This document shows, piece by piece, positions 22,993 to 31,130 of a stretch of DNA of 64,000 nt (position 1 is the first letter of the stretch; the number at the start of each line of letters is the position of its first letter). The position numbers and the translations under genes were made by a program. The notes beneath the pieces were generated by a model. That model searched no databases. It was given only the letters and a program-made list of their open reading frames with translations, and had not been told where the DNA came from. The DNA comes from Noviherbaspirillum denitrificans (lineage in GTDB: Bacteria > Pseudomonadota > Gammaproteobacteria > Burkholderiales > Burkholderiaceae_D): NCBI RefSeq assembly GCF_002211445.1, contig NZ_LSTO01000003.1:1-64000 (forward strand), written 5' to 3'.

Positions 22993-23193
22993 ATGGGTTC
23001 ATTTAGCGCTTTGCATTGGCTGATCGTACTGGCCGTGCTGCTAATGGTTTTCGGCACAAAAAAACTGGGCAATGCAGGTTCTGACTTGGGCAAGGCCATC
23101 AGGGGATTCAAAGAAGGAATGAAGGGCGAAGCAGAAGTCCCAACTCAGGATCGTACGCCATCGGCAATCACTGGCGACACGAAGCATCAGTGA
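22993..23193 (+). CDS. tatA: Sec-independent translocase subunit TatA (stand-alone)
   Basis: A 66-residue protein with the TatA/E plan: a short N-terminal membrane helix ([16 protein letters not shown]), the hinge FGTKKL and the amphipathic helix [17 protein letters not shown], then a short polar tail. TatA oligomers form the pore that moves folded proteins with twin-arginine signals. ATG 22993 has a strong AGGAG six bases upstream; the frame opens 42 codons earlier without support. No tatB or tatC is adjacent, so this is a lone paralogue. Several twin-arginine proteins lie downstream (25.1, 26.6 and 51.9 kb). Confidence 0.93.
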   Translation: MGSFSALHWLIVLAVLLMVFGTKKLGNAGSDLGKAIRGFKEGMKGEAEVPTQDRTPSAITGDTKHQ

Positions 23194-24031
23194 GCGGCTT
23201 ATTCACAAAGAAAAGCGAGGTTAGTAACACGAAGTTACATTTTCGCGACCATTTCAAGCGGGTTTGAGGAGCTCTCTTCTCTACTTTTAGTTCCCGGAAG
23301 CGCGAAAAATATAAATCGAATTTGCTAGCAGATTTCCTTGCGAAACCAATTTACCCAACGTAATATTCTTCGCGGAAACAACAGTTAAAAACGTTTAACG
23401 TATTCTAACTTCACTTTAATTGCGATTATTTTATTGATCTTTGTAAGCGCTGCCTGACCGCAGCTGAATGAGCAAATTTGCTCTCGGCTTCATCTGGCAA
23501 CTTACCTCCCACTTGGTTCCGACACTTTCAACGTGCAGGCGACGCCTGTGCAGGGCAAGTATTGCCTGGAGAAATGTGAGCTTCGTGTTTTAACCGGCGG
23601 GAAATGAAGATCAATCAGTGAGATGTGACTATGAGTAAGCTTAACCTACAGTTTGTGCGCGACATCAGTAGACGGAGAATCACTCCGCGTCCGCCGCATC
23701 AAGGAAGGATTAGACCGCAGTACGCAGCCAAGCTCGCTTGTTGTGTCGGCTCACCGCGCAATGCAAGTACCTCCCACGTTTTTTCAAGACCGGGCAATGC
23801 AGGAAGGTGGCATCTGCCCGCTCCCGATTCCGTGCTGCAGCCTCCAGCTGAAGTAGGGATTAGTCGCAGCACGCAGTTCAGGAATTTAAGCCCGCCCTCA
23901 TCCTGCCGCGACTAGCAGGCAAGGCCTAGGTTTCCTCTCCCGTTATTTCGTAGTGATCGCTGATTGTCATCGCCTCGCCGCGCGAGGTGAAGGGCCAGTC
24001 ACGCCTGTTTTCTTAGAAAGGCACCATTAAT
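23194..24031. other. Long gene-free, partly AT-rich region
   Basis: No convincing gene was found in about 840 bases. The first 250 bases are clearly richer in A and T than the surroundings and include the inverted repeat GTTAAA-AACG-TTTAAC near 23393-23408. The second half (about 23640-23930) holds the two related 20-base motifs listed separately. The end forms the leader of the secreted protein gene at 24032, with AAAGG as ribosome binding site. Such a region could hold a regulated promoter, a small RNA, or a decayed gene. Confidence 0.5.
23707..23876. repeat. Pair of imperfect direct repeats
   Basis: GGATTAGACCGCAGTACGCAG (23707-23727) and GGATTAGTCGCAGCACGCAG (23857-23876) differ by one gap and two substitutions and lie 150 bases apart, both in the gene-free region upstream of the secreted protein gene. 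Their role is unknown; regulator sites or remnants of a duplication are possible. Confidence 0.5.
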
Positions 24032-25069
24032 ATGCACCACTCCCTCAACCAACGCCCGCCGTTTTCCTACCGTCGCTCGCACGCAGTCCTGCTTGCTGCC
24101 GGCATCTGCATCGCACAGGGTGCGATGGCACAGACCGCGAATACCCAAGCGACTTACGACGCGACCAACGTTTACTATCGCATCCCGTATTCCAGCACGC
24201 CGCAATGGGTTCGCGTGTATATCGATGCCGATCGTAACGCATCGACCGGCTATCGCTTCGGCACCATCGGCGCGAGTTACCTCATCGAGAACGGCAACCT
24301 GTATCGCTATACCGGTACCGGCGGCACGAACTGGTCCTGGTCCCTGGTGAAGCGCGTCGGCTACTCGGCCGGTGCCACCTCTGCCAGTGTCACCGTGGCC
24401 CGTGCTGACCTGGGTTCTCCGGCCGCTCTCGACCTGATGACCAATACGACGCCGCCGACACTGACGTCGGCAAAGATCACCCAGACGTTCACCGTTCCGG
24501 CGCCTACCGCAACCAGCGACGCGACCAACGTGTATTACACAATTCCGTTCAGCGGCACCCCGAGCTGGGTGCGCGTGTACCTCGATACGGATCGCAGCGC
24601 CACCACCGGCTACCGCGTGGGCACCATCGGCGCAAGCCACCTGGTCGAAAACGGTAGCCTCTACCGCTACGCGGGCACCGGCACGAACTGGTCGTGGACG
24701 TATGTGAAGCGTGTTGGCTACACGCTCGGCACATCAAGCGCCAGCGTCACTATTGCACGTACTGACCTGGGATCCCCTGCTGGCATCAATCTCATCACGA
24801 ATACCGATCCGCCGACGCAAACCTCGGCCGCCCTCAGCCAGACCCTTTCGTCGACGACGGCACCGGCGCCGGCGCCGGCTCCAGCGCCCGCTCCCGCACC
24901 GGCTCCAGCGCCCGCTCCCGCACCGGCTCCGGCCCCTGCGCCCGCTCCGGCACCAGCGCCTGCTCCCGCACCGGCCCCGGCACCTGCGCCCGCTCCGGCA
25001 CCAGCGCCTGCTCCCGCACCGGCTCCGGCACCAGCGCCTGCTCCGACTACCGGTTATTCCGCCTGCTAA
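24032..25069 (+). CDS. Secreted protein with two repeated domains and a Pro-Ala tail
   Basis: A 345-residue protein of unknown function. An N-terminal signal peptide (hydrophobic AVLLAAGICIAQGAMAQ, cleavage after AMA near residue 33) is followed by two copies of an approximately 110-residue domain (about 38-150 and 155-270). Both carry DATNVYY, WVRVY(I/L)D(A/T)DR, TGYR, GTIGAS, ENG-LYRY, NWSW, VKRVGY and a DLGSPA motif; the pattern suggests a small beta-sandwich, possibly glycan-binding, but I recognise no named family. Residues 276-337 are almost pure Pro-Ala repeats, a stiff spacer of the kind that crosses the wall or periplasm, ending in TTGYSAC with a C-terminal Cys. The ATG has AAAGG upstream. 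It precedes a Tat-lipoprotein gene by 47 bases and is probably co-transcribed. Confidence 0.82.
   Translation: MHHSLNQRPPFSYRRSHAVLLAAGICIAQGAMAQTANTQATYDATNVYYRIPYSSTPQWVRVYIDADRNASTGYRFGTIGASYLIENGNLYRYTGTGGTNWSWSLVKRVGYSAGATSASVTVARADLGSPAALDLMTNTTPPTLTSAKITQTFTVPAPTATSDATNVYYTIPFSGTPSWVRVYLDTDRSATTGYRVGTIGASHLVENGSLYRYAGTGTNWSWTYVKRVGYTLGTSSASVTIARTDLGSPAGINLITNTDPPTQTSAALSQTLSSTTAPAPAPAPAPAPAPAPAPAPAPAPAPAPAPAPAPAPAPAPAPAPAPAPAPAPAPAPAPAPAPTTGYSAC
24858..25044 (+). repeat. Tandem repeat encoding the Pro-Ala tail
   Basis: The DNA is a run of CCG/CCC/CCT and GCA/GCG/GCT codons built from 6-base units and higher-order blocks of roughly 24-48 bases; for example CCAGCGCCCGCTCCCGCACC occurs twice in succession and related blocks follow. 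Gains or losses of 6-base units keep the frame, so the tail length could vary between strains without inactivating the gene. Confidence 0.85.
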
Positions 25070-25116
25070 GACACCGGCGACTCTATTCAATCCAGATAAA
25101 GCAAGAGAGAATTTCC

Positions 25117-26451
25117 ATGAACGACATCAAAAACAAATCTTTCGACAACCGCCGCCGTCAGTTGATCTTCGGTGGCCTCGCAGTCGGTGCGTCCAGCCTC
25201 CTCCAGGCATGCGGTGGCGGTTCAGCCGAGGACATCGGCTCTACGGCGTCAGCGGCTAACGCCTCTTCGGCTTCCGGCGCCACCGGCGCGACAAATGTCT
25301 ATGCCGCAGAGACGACTGTCGTCACCACGCCGAGGCCGATTCCTGCAAACGTGGTCCGGCTCGCGGACTACGGCGGCGTTCCCGGTGCGGCAGCCGCAAC
25401 GATCATCAGCGCCTTCAACCAGGCACTGACCCAGTTGAAGGGGCTGGGCGGCGGCACCCTGCAAGTGGGCCCGGGCGTCTACGACTTCGGCACACGCGGT
25501 GCAGGCACCCTGGTCTATGCAAGCGGCCTGAGCAACGTGCTCATCTCTGCCTATGGTGCACAGATGACGATGACGACGACAGCCGACACTGCAATTGTTA
25601 CGCCTGTCTTCTTCACCTTCAATAACCCCAACAACATCACGATCGCGGGGATGAGCTTCAAGGATTACGGTGCGATCAATTCCGGTGCTTCGGCAAACCA
25701 CGGATTGATCTGCATTAACATCACCTCGTCCGTGTCCTGCTCCGGCTTCAAGACGGTCGACGTCGTTGCCGACAGTGTCGTACGACTGCTGATGGCGTCC
25801 CAGCCGGACACCGGCCGGTATACCTTTGAAGGGTTCGATCTCCACGGTACCGTGAAGAATGCCTACTACGGCGCCGGCTGCATCTTCAACGGTGCAAATT
25901 CCAAGGTCAACCTCACCGTCCACAACGTACGCCGCGCATTTATCGGATATGGCCTGCGCAATTGGGACCTGACCATCAACGCGAGCGCCGACGGCATCTG
26001 GCCGGGCAGCAACGCGTTTGTGGAAATCGCCGCCGACAACCGTGAATCCGCCGACACTGTGAAGGTCAACCTGACTGCCACCGGCAACATGAAGAACTAC
26101 GTTGGCCTGGTTAACTTCTACATGCAGGGAAGCAGCACGTCCGCCACCCACATCCGCAATGTGAAGGCGAACGTGACACTCAACAACGTCACGTCCCCGG
26201 CCGGCGCAGTGTTCCTGTTCCCGTACGAAGCCCCGAGCACCGGCGTGTTCGCCTCTACCACGCTCGCCGCGTGGGAGCAGATCCAGCTGAACGCTGCCGT
26301 CGTTGGCAGCTATACCGGAACGTTCATCAAGAACCCGTCGATCTCGTCCGCATCCACGACGTCGATCAATGTCGCGTCCGGCCTGGCTGCACGCCAGAAC
26401 ATGTCGGCACTGCCGAACTACTTCCACGTCATCACGCAGTGCAGCGCATGA
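25117..26451 (+). CDS. Tat-exported lipoprotein with pectate-lyase-like beta-helix
   Basis: A 444-residue protein. The N terminus carries a twin-arginine motif (NRRRQLIFGG) and a hydrophobic stretch ending in the lipobox LLQAC (Cys32), so it should be exported folded by Tat and lipidated. A Gly/Ser/Ala linker leads to VVRLADYGGVPGAAA and GGGTLQVGPGVYDFG, the start of a right-handed beta-helix of the pectate-lyase-3 type seen in polysaccharide lyases, hydrolases and epimerases. Repeated short strands with Asn ladders follow (NNITIAGMSF, NAYYGAGCIFNGANSK, KANVTLNNV). I cannot assign a catalytic residue. It is closely similar over its whole length to the convergent gene at 26606-27826. It probably acts on the surface polysaccharide, but that is inference. 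Confidence 0.82.
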   Translation: MNDIKNKSFDNRRRQLIFGGLAVGASSLLQACGGGSAEDIGSTASAANASSASGATGATNVYAAETTVVTTPRPIPANVVRLADYGGVPGAAAATIISAFNQALTQLKGLGGGTLQVGPGVYDFGTRGAGTLVYASGLSNVLISAYGAQMTMTTTADTAIVTPVFFTFNNPNNITIAGMSFKDYGAINSGASANHGLICINITSSVSCSGFKTVDVVADSVVRLLMASQPDTGRYTFEGFDLHGTVKNAYYGAGCIFNGANSKVNLTVHNVRRAFIGYGLRNWDLTINASADGIWPGSNAFVEIAADNRESADTVKVNLTATGNMKNYVGLVNFYMQGSSTSATHIRNVKANVTLNNVTSPAGAVFLFPYEAPSTGVFASTTLAAWEQIQLNAAVVGSYTGTFIKNPSISSASTTSINVASGLAARQNMSALPNYFHVITQCSA

Positions 26452-26510
26452 TCATGTGAGCAATAATGGAAGCGGACTGCCTGTTGGCGGATTCGCTGCC
26501 CTCGCTTGAT

Positions 26511-26531
26511 GCCCGTCCCATCCGGACGGGC
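26511..26531. terminator. Hairpin between the two convergent beta-helix genes
   Basis: GCCCGTCC and GGACGGGC form a perfect 8-bp stem around five bases, about 60 bases past one stop codon and 75 bases past the other. No T-tract follows on either strand, so it may be a weak bidirectional terminator. Confidence 0.5.
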
Positions 26532-26605
26532 AGCAGTATTCACCTCGTACGCTCCCTTCCCTCCCCGCGAAGTCCTGGCTGCAATGCCGGCATTATCGCG
26601 TCGAA

Positions 26606-27826
26606 TCATCGATCCGGCACATCCCCAGTCCGCGGCAGCATTCTCCGGAAATAGTCCGGCAGCATTGCCATTTTCATGTAACCGACGAGATCACGGTCAA
26701 CATAGATCGAGTTCGTCTTGCCTGTCGAAACTGATGGATTCTTGATCATAGTGCCGGAATAGCTGCCGATAACTTTCCCGCTCAGCCGAATCTCCTCCCA
26801 TGTACTCGCTGTCGTGTCAGCATACCCCCCCGCACCGGGCGCCTCATAGGGGAACAGGAATACCGCGCCAGCCTTGGCCGACACGTTATTGAGCGTTACG
26901 TTTGCCTTCACATTGCGAATAAAGGTGGTCGTGGTGGGTGGTCCCTGGAGATAGAAGGTGACGAGGCCGCCATAATTTTTAAGGTTGCCAGAGACGGCGA
27001 GATTCACTTTGATCGATTCGGCATGGCCCCGGTGATCCGCGGCCAGCTCCACGAGCGCATTGCTGCCAGGCGCCACGCCATCCGCGCTCGCCTTGATATT
27101 CAGCTCCCAGTTCCGCATTCCGTAGCCGATGAAAGCACGCCGTACATTATGCACAGTGAGGTCGGCCCTAGAGTTGGCGCCATTGAATACACAGCCTGCG
27201 CCGTAATAGGCATTCCTGATCGTCGCGTGCAGATCGAATCCCTCGAAGGTATATCTATCTTTTTCCGGCTGGGATGCCATCAGAAGGCGGACGACGTTCT
27301 CCGCGAGACAATCGACGGTCCTGAAACCGCGGCACGGCCTTGTGCTTTCAACCACGAAGCAGATGGCCCCAAACCAATTGACGGTGAGGTCGGTTCCAGA
27401 ATCCGTGAAAGCCATTCCTGAAATAGTGATGTTGTCGGGATTGATAAAGCGAAAAAAAACAGGCGTCACCGTGCCTGTTCCCTCTGTAGTCATCGTCAGT
27501 TTTGCCCCGTATGCCGAAATCGCCACGTTGCTCAGGTCTGCCGCCGTGACTGCCGTCCCGTTGCCTCTCTTGCCGAGATCGTAAACGCCGGCGCTGACGT
27601 GAAGGGTACCTCCGCCCCTGCGCTTGAGCTGCGCAAATGCCTGGTGAAATGCATCGATAATCGTTTCGGGGTCGGCACCGGGGACACCGCCATGGTCGGC
27701 CAGATTGACCTGGCTGTCATTTCCTTGATCCGGCCTTCTGGCATGGGCGTAAGGAGAAAATTGCGGCAAGAGTGCCGCGGCCCCAAGGAGAAACAGTGTG
27801 CGCCGTCGCTGGTCGATCTCACCCAT
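26606..27826 (-). CDS. Tat-exported beta-helix protein, paralogue of 25117-26451
   Basis: A 406-residue protein with a Tat signal (DQRRRTLFLLGAAALLPQF, cleavage probably after AHA) but no lipobox Cys, so it should be released into the periplasm or beyond. The mature part repeats the paralogue's pattern: NLADHGGVPGADPETI, GGGTLHVSAGVYDLG, RLLMASQP, RYTFEGFDLH, NAYYGAGCVFNGANS, VRRAFIGYGMRNWELNI and AGAVFLFPYEAPG. ATG 27826 overlaps the 3' end of the WbqC gene as ATGGGTGA, so translation is probably coupled; the frame continues upstream antisense to nothing known. The pair arose by inverted duplication. Substrate unknown. Confidence 0.85.
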   Translation of the reverse strand: MGEIDQRRRTLFLLGAAALLPQFSPYAHARRPDQGNDSQVNLADHGGVPGADPETIIDAFHQAFAQLKRRGGGTLHVSAGVYDLGKRGNGTAVTAADLSNVAISAYGAKLTMTTEGTGTVTPVFFRFINPDNITISGMAFTDSGTDLTVNWFGAICFVVESTRPCRGFRTVDCLAENVVRLLMASQPEKDRYTFEGFDLHATIRNAYYGAGCVFNGANSRADLTVHNVRRAFIGYGMRNWELNIKASADGVAPGSNALVELAADHRGHAESIKVNLAVSGNLKNYGGLVTFYLQGPPTTTTFIRNVKANVTLNNVSAKAGAVFLFPYEAPGAGGYADTTASTWEEIRLSGKVIGSYSGTMIKNPSVSTGKTNSIYVDRDLVGYMKMAMLPDYFRRMLPRTGDVPDR

Positions 27827-28682
27827 TGCAAACACTGCTCGCCGCTTGCTGCTGCCCGTCGACAGCAATGCTGCCATCGTCTGCGCTGCCTTCCTGCCTT
27901 GCAATCCGGCCCTCTTCGGCCTTCGCCTCGAGGCAAGCGGTGCAGTGGTCACACACCGATACGGCGTGGTCCGGCGCGTCGAGCAGGGAGTAACAGCCTA
28001 GCCGCCTCTTCACTTCAGGCTGGTCGTTGAACATCATCACGTCGATAATCGACAAGAGCGGAACGAACACGTTTCCGAACTGTGGATAGGTGATCTCGTT
28101 GATCTTGTGGAATTTCAACGTCAACCCATTCTGCTTGAAGTACTCGAAGTCGTACAAGCTCATGCCGCCAATAAAATTGATGTAGACGTCTCCGCCCACC
28201 TTCTTCGCAGTCCTTATCACCCTGTCCTGCTTGTCGATCACATCGGTCACATTCAATTCCGATGCGACAATGATTGGTGTGTGAATGTCCAGGTAATTGC
28301 AGATCTGCCTGATCGAATGCTCCGCATACCTGGCCAGGTTTCGCTCCGGATGCTTGATGATCGCCTGCAGCATCGGGAACACCTTCTTGAAATAGGGCGC
28401 CTTGGAATAAGCGCTGGCAATCACCCTCAGCAGCTTGTCCATTTCAACATCGAAATCGTCGCAGAATTCCCGCTCGTTGATATTCGCGCGAAGAGATCCC
28501 TTTTTCAGTGGGAAGGTGATGAGCTTGTCCTTTCCGTTCATGAGTATGCGATTGCGATTGATCCAGGACTCCTTCACATACTGCAAGTCGTCCCCGAGAA
28601 CGAACACGTCGACAGAAGAAATCAGCTGAAAGTAGCCGAGATAGGGAAACAGGTACGGCTGCATCATTCCAACTCTTTTCAT
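27819..28682 (-). CDS. WbqC-family protein (copy 1)
   Basis: A 287-residue protein of the WbqC family, found in O-antigen and other glycan loci; the biochemical role is not settled. Signature segments are MMQPYLFPYLGYFQLISSVD, WINRNRIL, ITFPLKKGS, YSKAPYFK and the C-terminal QFGNVFVPLLSIIDVMMFND. ATG 28682 has GGAAAGAG. The core ends near RRLGCYSLL; a further 50 or so residues, including CDHCTACLEAKAEEG, are extra compared with copy 2 at 53654. The gene runs into the beta-helix gene with an 8-base overlap. tRNA-Tyr lies 85 bases upstream. Confidence 0.9.
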   Translation of the reverse strand: MKRVGMMQPYLFPYLGYFQLISSVDVFVLGDDLQYVKESWINRNRILMNGKDKLITFPLKKGSLRANINEREFCDDFDVEMDKLLRVIASAYSKAPYFKKVFPMLQAIIKHPERNLARYAEHSIRQICNYLDIHTPIIVASELNVTDVIDKQDRVIRTAKKVGGDVYINFIGGMSLYDFEYFKQNGLTLKFHKINEITYPQFGNVFVPLLSIIDVMMFNDQPEVKRRLGCYSLLDAPDHAVSVCDHCTACLEAKAEEGRIARQEGSADDGSIAVDGQQQAASSVCNG

Positions 28683-28767
28683 GATCTCTTTCCGACATTC
28701 ACTCCATCGGGCAAACCGGCGCAATTTTCTGGGAGCCGGCCAGCCTGACTGACTCTACTGCGAGTAA

Positions 28768-28853
28768 TGGTGGAGGGAGCTGGATTCGAACCAGCGAACT
28801 CTTAAGAGGACAGATTTACAATCTGTTGCCTTTAACCACTCGGCCACCCCTCC
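28768..28853 (-). tRNA. tRNA-Tyr (GTA)
   Basis: An 86-base class II tRNA with a long variable arm and encoded CCA. On the minus strand it opens GGAGGGGTGGCCGAGTGG, has anticodon GTA in CAGATTGTAAATCTG, the variable arm CCTCTTAAGAG, and the T-arm GGTTCGAATCC before TCCCTCCACCA. It lies at the left edge of the polysaccharide locus. Confidence 0.97.
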
Positions 28854-29109
28854 CAGAAACTTCGGCCCTGCTGTCAGGGCAGAAAATACGTCGGCGATTC
28901 TTTGAACACCTATCCGACGTCCTGCTCGACATCCTGGTCCGGCCCGCATGCCAGCATCGACGCAACGAAACCAGCGCGATTTCGATCGAGGCGGCTTTGC
29001 GCGGCCGGTAACCGCATCTTGCATGAGCGCCGAAAATGCGCGCTTGATGCATCACAAATTGCATCGGCATTCGCCTATTCAACATATCGAACGATCGGGC
29101 ATCCGCCGG

Positions 29110-29991
29110 CTACTGGTTCAAGAGGCTGCGCAAGTACTCTCCATATCCATTCTTCGCCAGTGGATCGGCAAGCCGCTCGACATCCTCAGCCGTGATCCAG
29201 CGCTTGCGATAGGCGATCTCTTCCGGGCATGAGACCATCAGGCCCTGGCGCCTTTGCAGCGTGGCGATGAACTGGCCTGCGTCGAGCAGCGATTCATGGG
29301 TCCCCGTATCAAGCCATGCGATTCCGCGGCTGAGAATCTCCACATTGAGCGTTCCCATTTCGAGAAATGACTTGTTGACGGTCGTGATTTCAAGCTCGCC
29401 GCGAGCGGATGGTCCGATACTTGCCGCGATATCGCATACCTGGTTGTCGTAGAAATACAGGCCGGTCACCGCATAGTTGGAACGCGGCTTGAGCGGTTTT
29501 TCCTCGATCGATCTTGCGCGCAGTTCCTGGTCGAACTCGACCACCCCATAGCGTTCCGGATCATGCACATGGTAGGCAAAAATGGTAGCGCCGCTCTCCT
29601 GCTCGTTCGCACGCGTGAGTATGCTGACCAGTTCATGCCCGTGGAATATGTTGTCACCGAGGACAAGTGCACTGGGTCGGTTATCGATGAACTTGCGGCC
29701 GATAATGAACGCCTGGGCCAAGCCTTCAGGCCGAGGCTGGACAGCATACTCAATATTCAGCCCCCATTGGCTTCCGTCCGACAGGAGATCTTGAAACCGG
29801 GGAGTATCCTCCGGCGTCGATATCAGCAGGATGTCCCGGATGTTCGACAGCATCAGTGTCGCCAACGGGTAATAGATCATCGGCTTGTCGTATACCGGCA
29901 TCAATTGCTTCGACACGGCGCGGGTGACAGGATAGAGACGAGTCCCTGATCCACCAGCGAGGATGATGCCTTTGCGTCTGCTTCTGTTCAT
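29110..29991 (-). CDS. rmlA: Glucose-1-phosphate thymidylyltransferase
   Basis: A 293-residue enzyme that makes dTDP-glucose from dTTP and glucose-1-phosphate. [20 protein letters not shown] is the nucleotide-binding motif, followed by [27 protein letters not shown] with the metal-binding Asp, and EKP. The start is uncertain: ATG 29991 (MNRSRRKG) fits family length, and ATG 30000 is in frame; neither has a clear ribosome binding site. Last gene of the wbpO-rmlA operon. With rmlB it feeds a 4-keto-6-deoxy sugar. Confidence 0.96.
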   Translation of the reverse strand: MNRSRRKGIILAGGSGTRLYPVTRAVSKQLMPVYDKPMIYYPLATLMLSNIRDILLISTPEDTPRFQDLLSDGSQWGLNIEYAVQPRPEGLAQAFIIGRKFIDNRPSALVLGDNIFHGHELVSILTRANEQESGATIFAYHVHDPERYGVVEFDQELRARSIEEKPLKPRSNYAVTGLYFYDNQVCDIAASIGPSARGELEITTVNKSFLEMGTLNVEILSRGIAWLDTGTHESLLDAGQFIATLQRRQGLMVSCPEEIAYRKRWITAEDVERLADPLAKNGYGEYLRSLLNQ

Positions 29992-30043
29992 AGTAATCAT
30001 GGCTGTGCACGTGATTGACAAGTAAATTTCAACTGCGCTTCCG

Positions 30044-31102
30044 TCAGGTTCCGTAGTGCTCGCGCACCCAGTCGCGGTACGCGCCGGTGGTAACGTTCTG
30101 GACCCACCCCTCGTTTTCCAGATACCAGAGGACAGTCTTTCGGATGCCTGTCTCAAAAGTCTCCGATGGTTTCCATCCGAGTTCGCTTTCTATCCTGGAG
30201 GCGTCGATCGCATAGCGCCGGTCGTGCCCCGGGCGGTCTTGCACGAAGGTGATCTGCTCGGCGTAAGACTTTCCATCCTCGCGCGGCCGCACTTCATCCA
30301 GTACAGCGCAAATTGTCTGCACCACCTCCAGATTCGCCTTTTCGCAATTGCCACCGATGTTGTAGGTTTCGCCCGGCACACCATCTTCGACCACCCGGCG
30401 CAGCGCGTGGCAGTGATCCTTTACGTACAGCCAGTCGCGCCTCTGCATTCCATCACCATAGATCGGCAGTGGTTTGCCGGCGCACGCGTTGAGGATACAA
30501 AGCGGGATCAGCTTTTCTGGAAAATGGTAGGGGCCGTAATTGTTGCTGCAATTGGTCGTGATGGCGGGCAAACCATAGGTGTGGTGCCAGGCCCGGACAA
30601 GATGGTCGCTGGCCGCCTTGCTCGCGCTGTACGGGCTGTTCGGCTCATAGCGGTTTGATTCGGAAAACGGCGCGTCATCCGGCGCGAGAGAGCCGTAAAC
30701 CTCATCCGTCGACACATGGAGAAAGCGGAATGCTTCTTGTCCGGCGGGCCGCAGGTGCGACCAGTAATCGCGTACCGCGTCCAGCAGGCCGAAGGTCCCT
30801 ACAACGTTGGTCTCGATGAAATCGCCCGGTCCCTTGATAGACCGGTCCACATGCGATTCCGCCGCAAAATTGAGTATCGCGCGCGGCCGGTAGTTTCTGA
30901 GGAGCGCGGCGACCAGCTTGCGATCCCCTATGTCGCCCTGGATAAAGAAATATCGACTGCTGTCCCTCACGCCGGCGAGGGTCTCGGGGTTTCCGGCATA
31001 AGTGAGCTTGTCCAGATTGACGACAGGCTCCTCCTGGTTGGACAGCCACTCGAGTATGAAATTTCCACCGATGAATCCGGCACCGCCCGTCACTAGTATC
31101 AC
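30044..31102 (-). CDS. rmlB: dTDP-glucose 4,6-dehydratase
   Basis: A 352-residue extended SDR enzyme that converts dTDP-glucose to dTDP-4-keto-6-deoxyglucose. The NAD motif is [13 protein letters not shown], catalytic Thr-Asp-Glu is in [11 protein letters not shown], and the Tyr-Lys pair in [30 protein letters not shown] and [16 protein letters not shown] are RmlB signatures. It starts with GTG 31102, decided by a strong GAGGTG four bases upstream. No rmlC or rmlD is present, so the keto sugar probably goes to the aminotransferase in this operon rather than to rhamnose. Confidence 0.96.
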   Translation of the reverse strand: MILVTGGAGFIGGNFILEWLSNQEEPVVNLDKLTYAGNPETLAGVRDSSRYFFIQGDIGDRKLVAALLRNYRPRAILNFAAESHVDRSIKGPGDFIETNVVGTFGLLDAVRDYWSHLRPAGQEAFRFLHVSTDEVYGSLAPDDAPFSESNRYEPNSPYSASKAASDHLVRAWHHTYGLPAITTNCSNNYGPYHFPEKLIPLCILNACAGKPLPIYGDGMQRRDWLYVKDHCHALRRVVEDGVPGETYNIGGNCEKANLEVVQTICAVLDEVRPREDGKSYAEQITFVQDRPGHDRRYAIDASRIESELGWKPSETFETGIRKTVLWYLENEGWVQNVTTGAYRDWVREHYGT

Positions 31103-31130
31103 AATTCACCTCTACGATAGACATGTGGAA

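Noticed and set aside
23625-23915. Possible small gene in the gene-free region before 24032
   Set aside because: Composition is low-complexity Pro/Arg/Ser, no ribosome binding site and no recognisable fold; the region also holds direct repeats.
24711-25259. Arg/Leu/His-rich frame overlapping the Pro-Ala tail
   Set aside because: It is the repeat tract read in another frame; real translation has a signal peptide and two domains.
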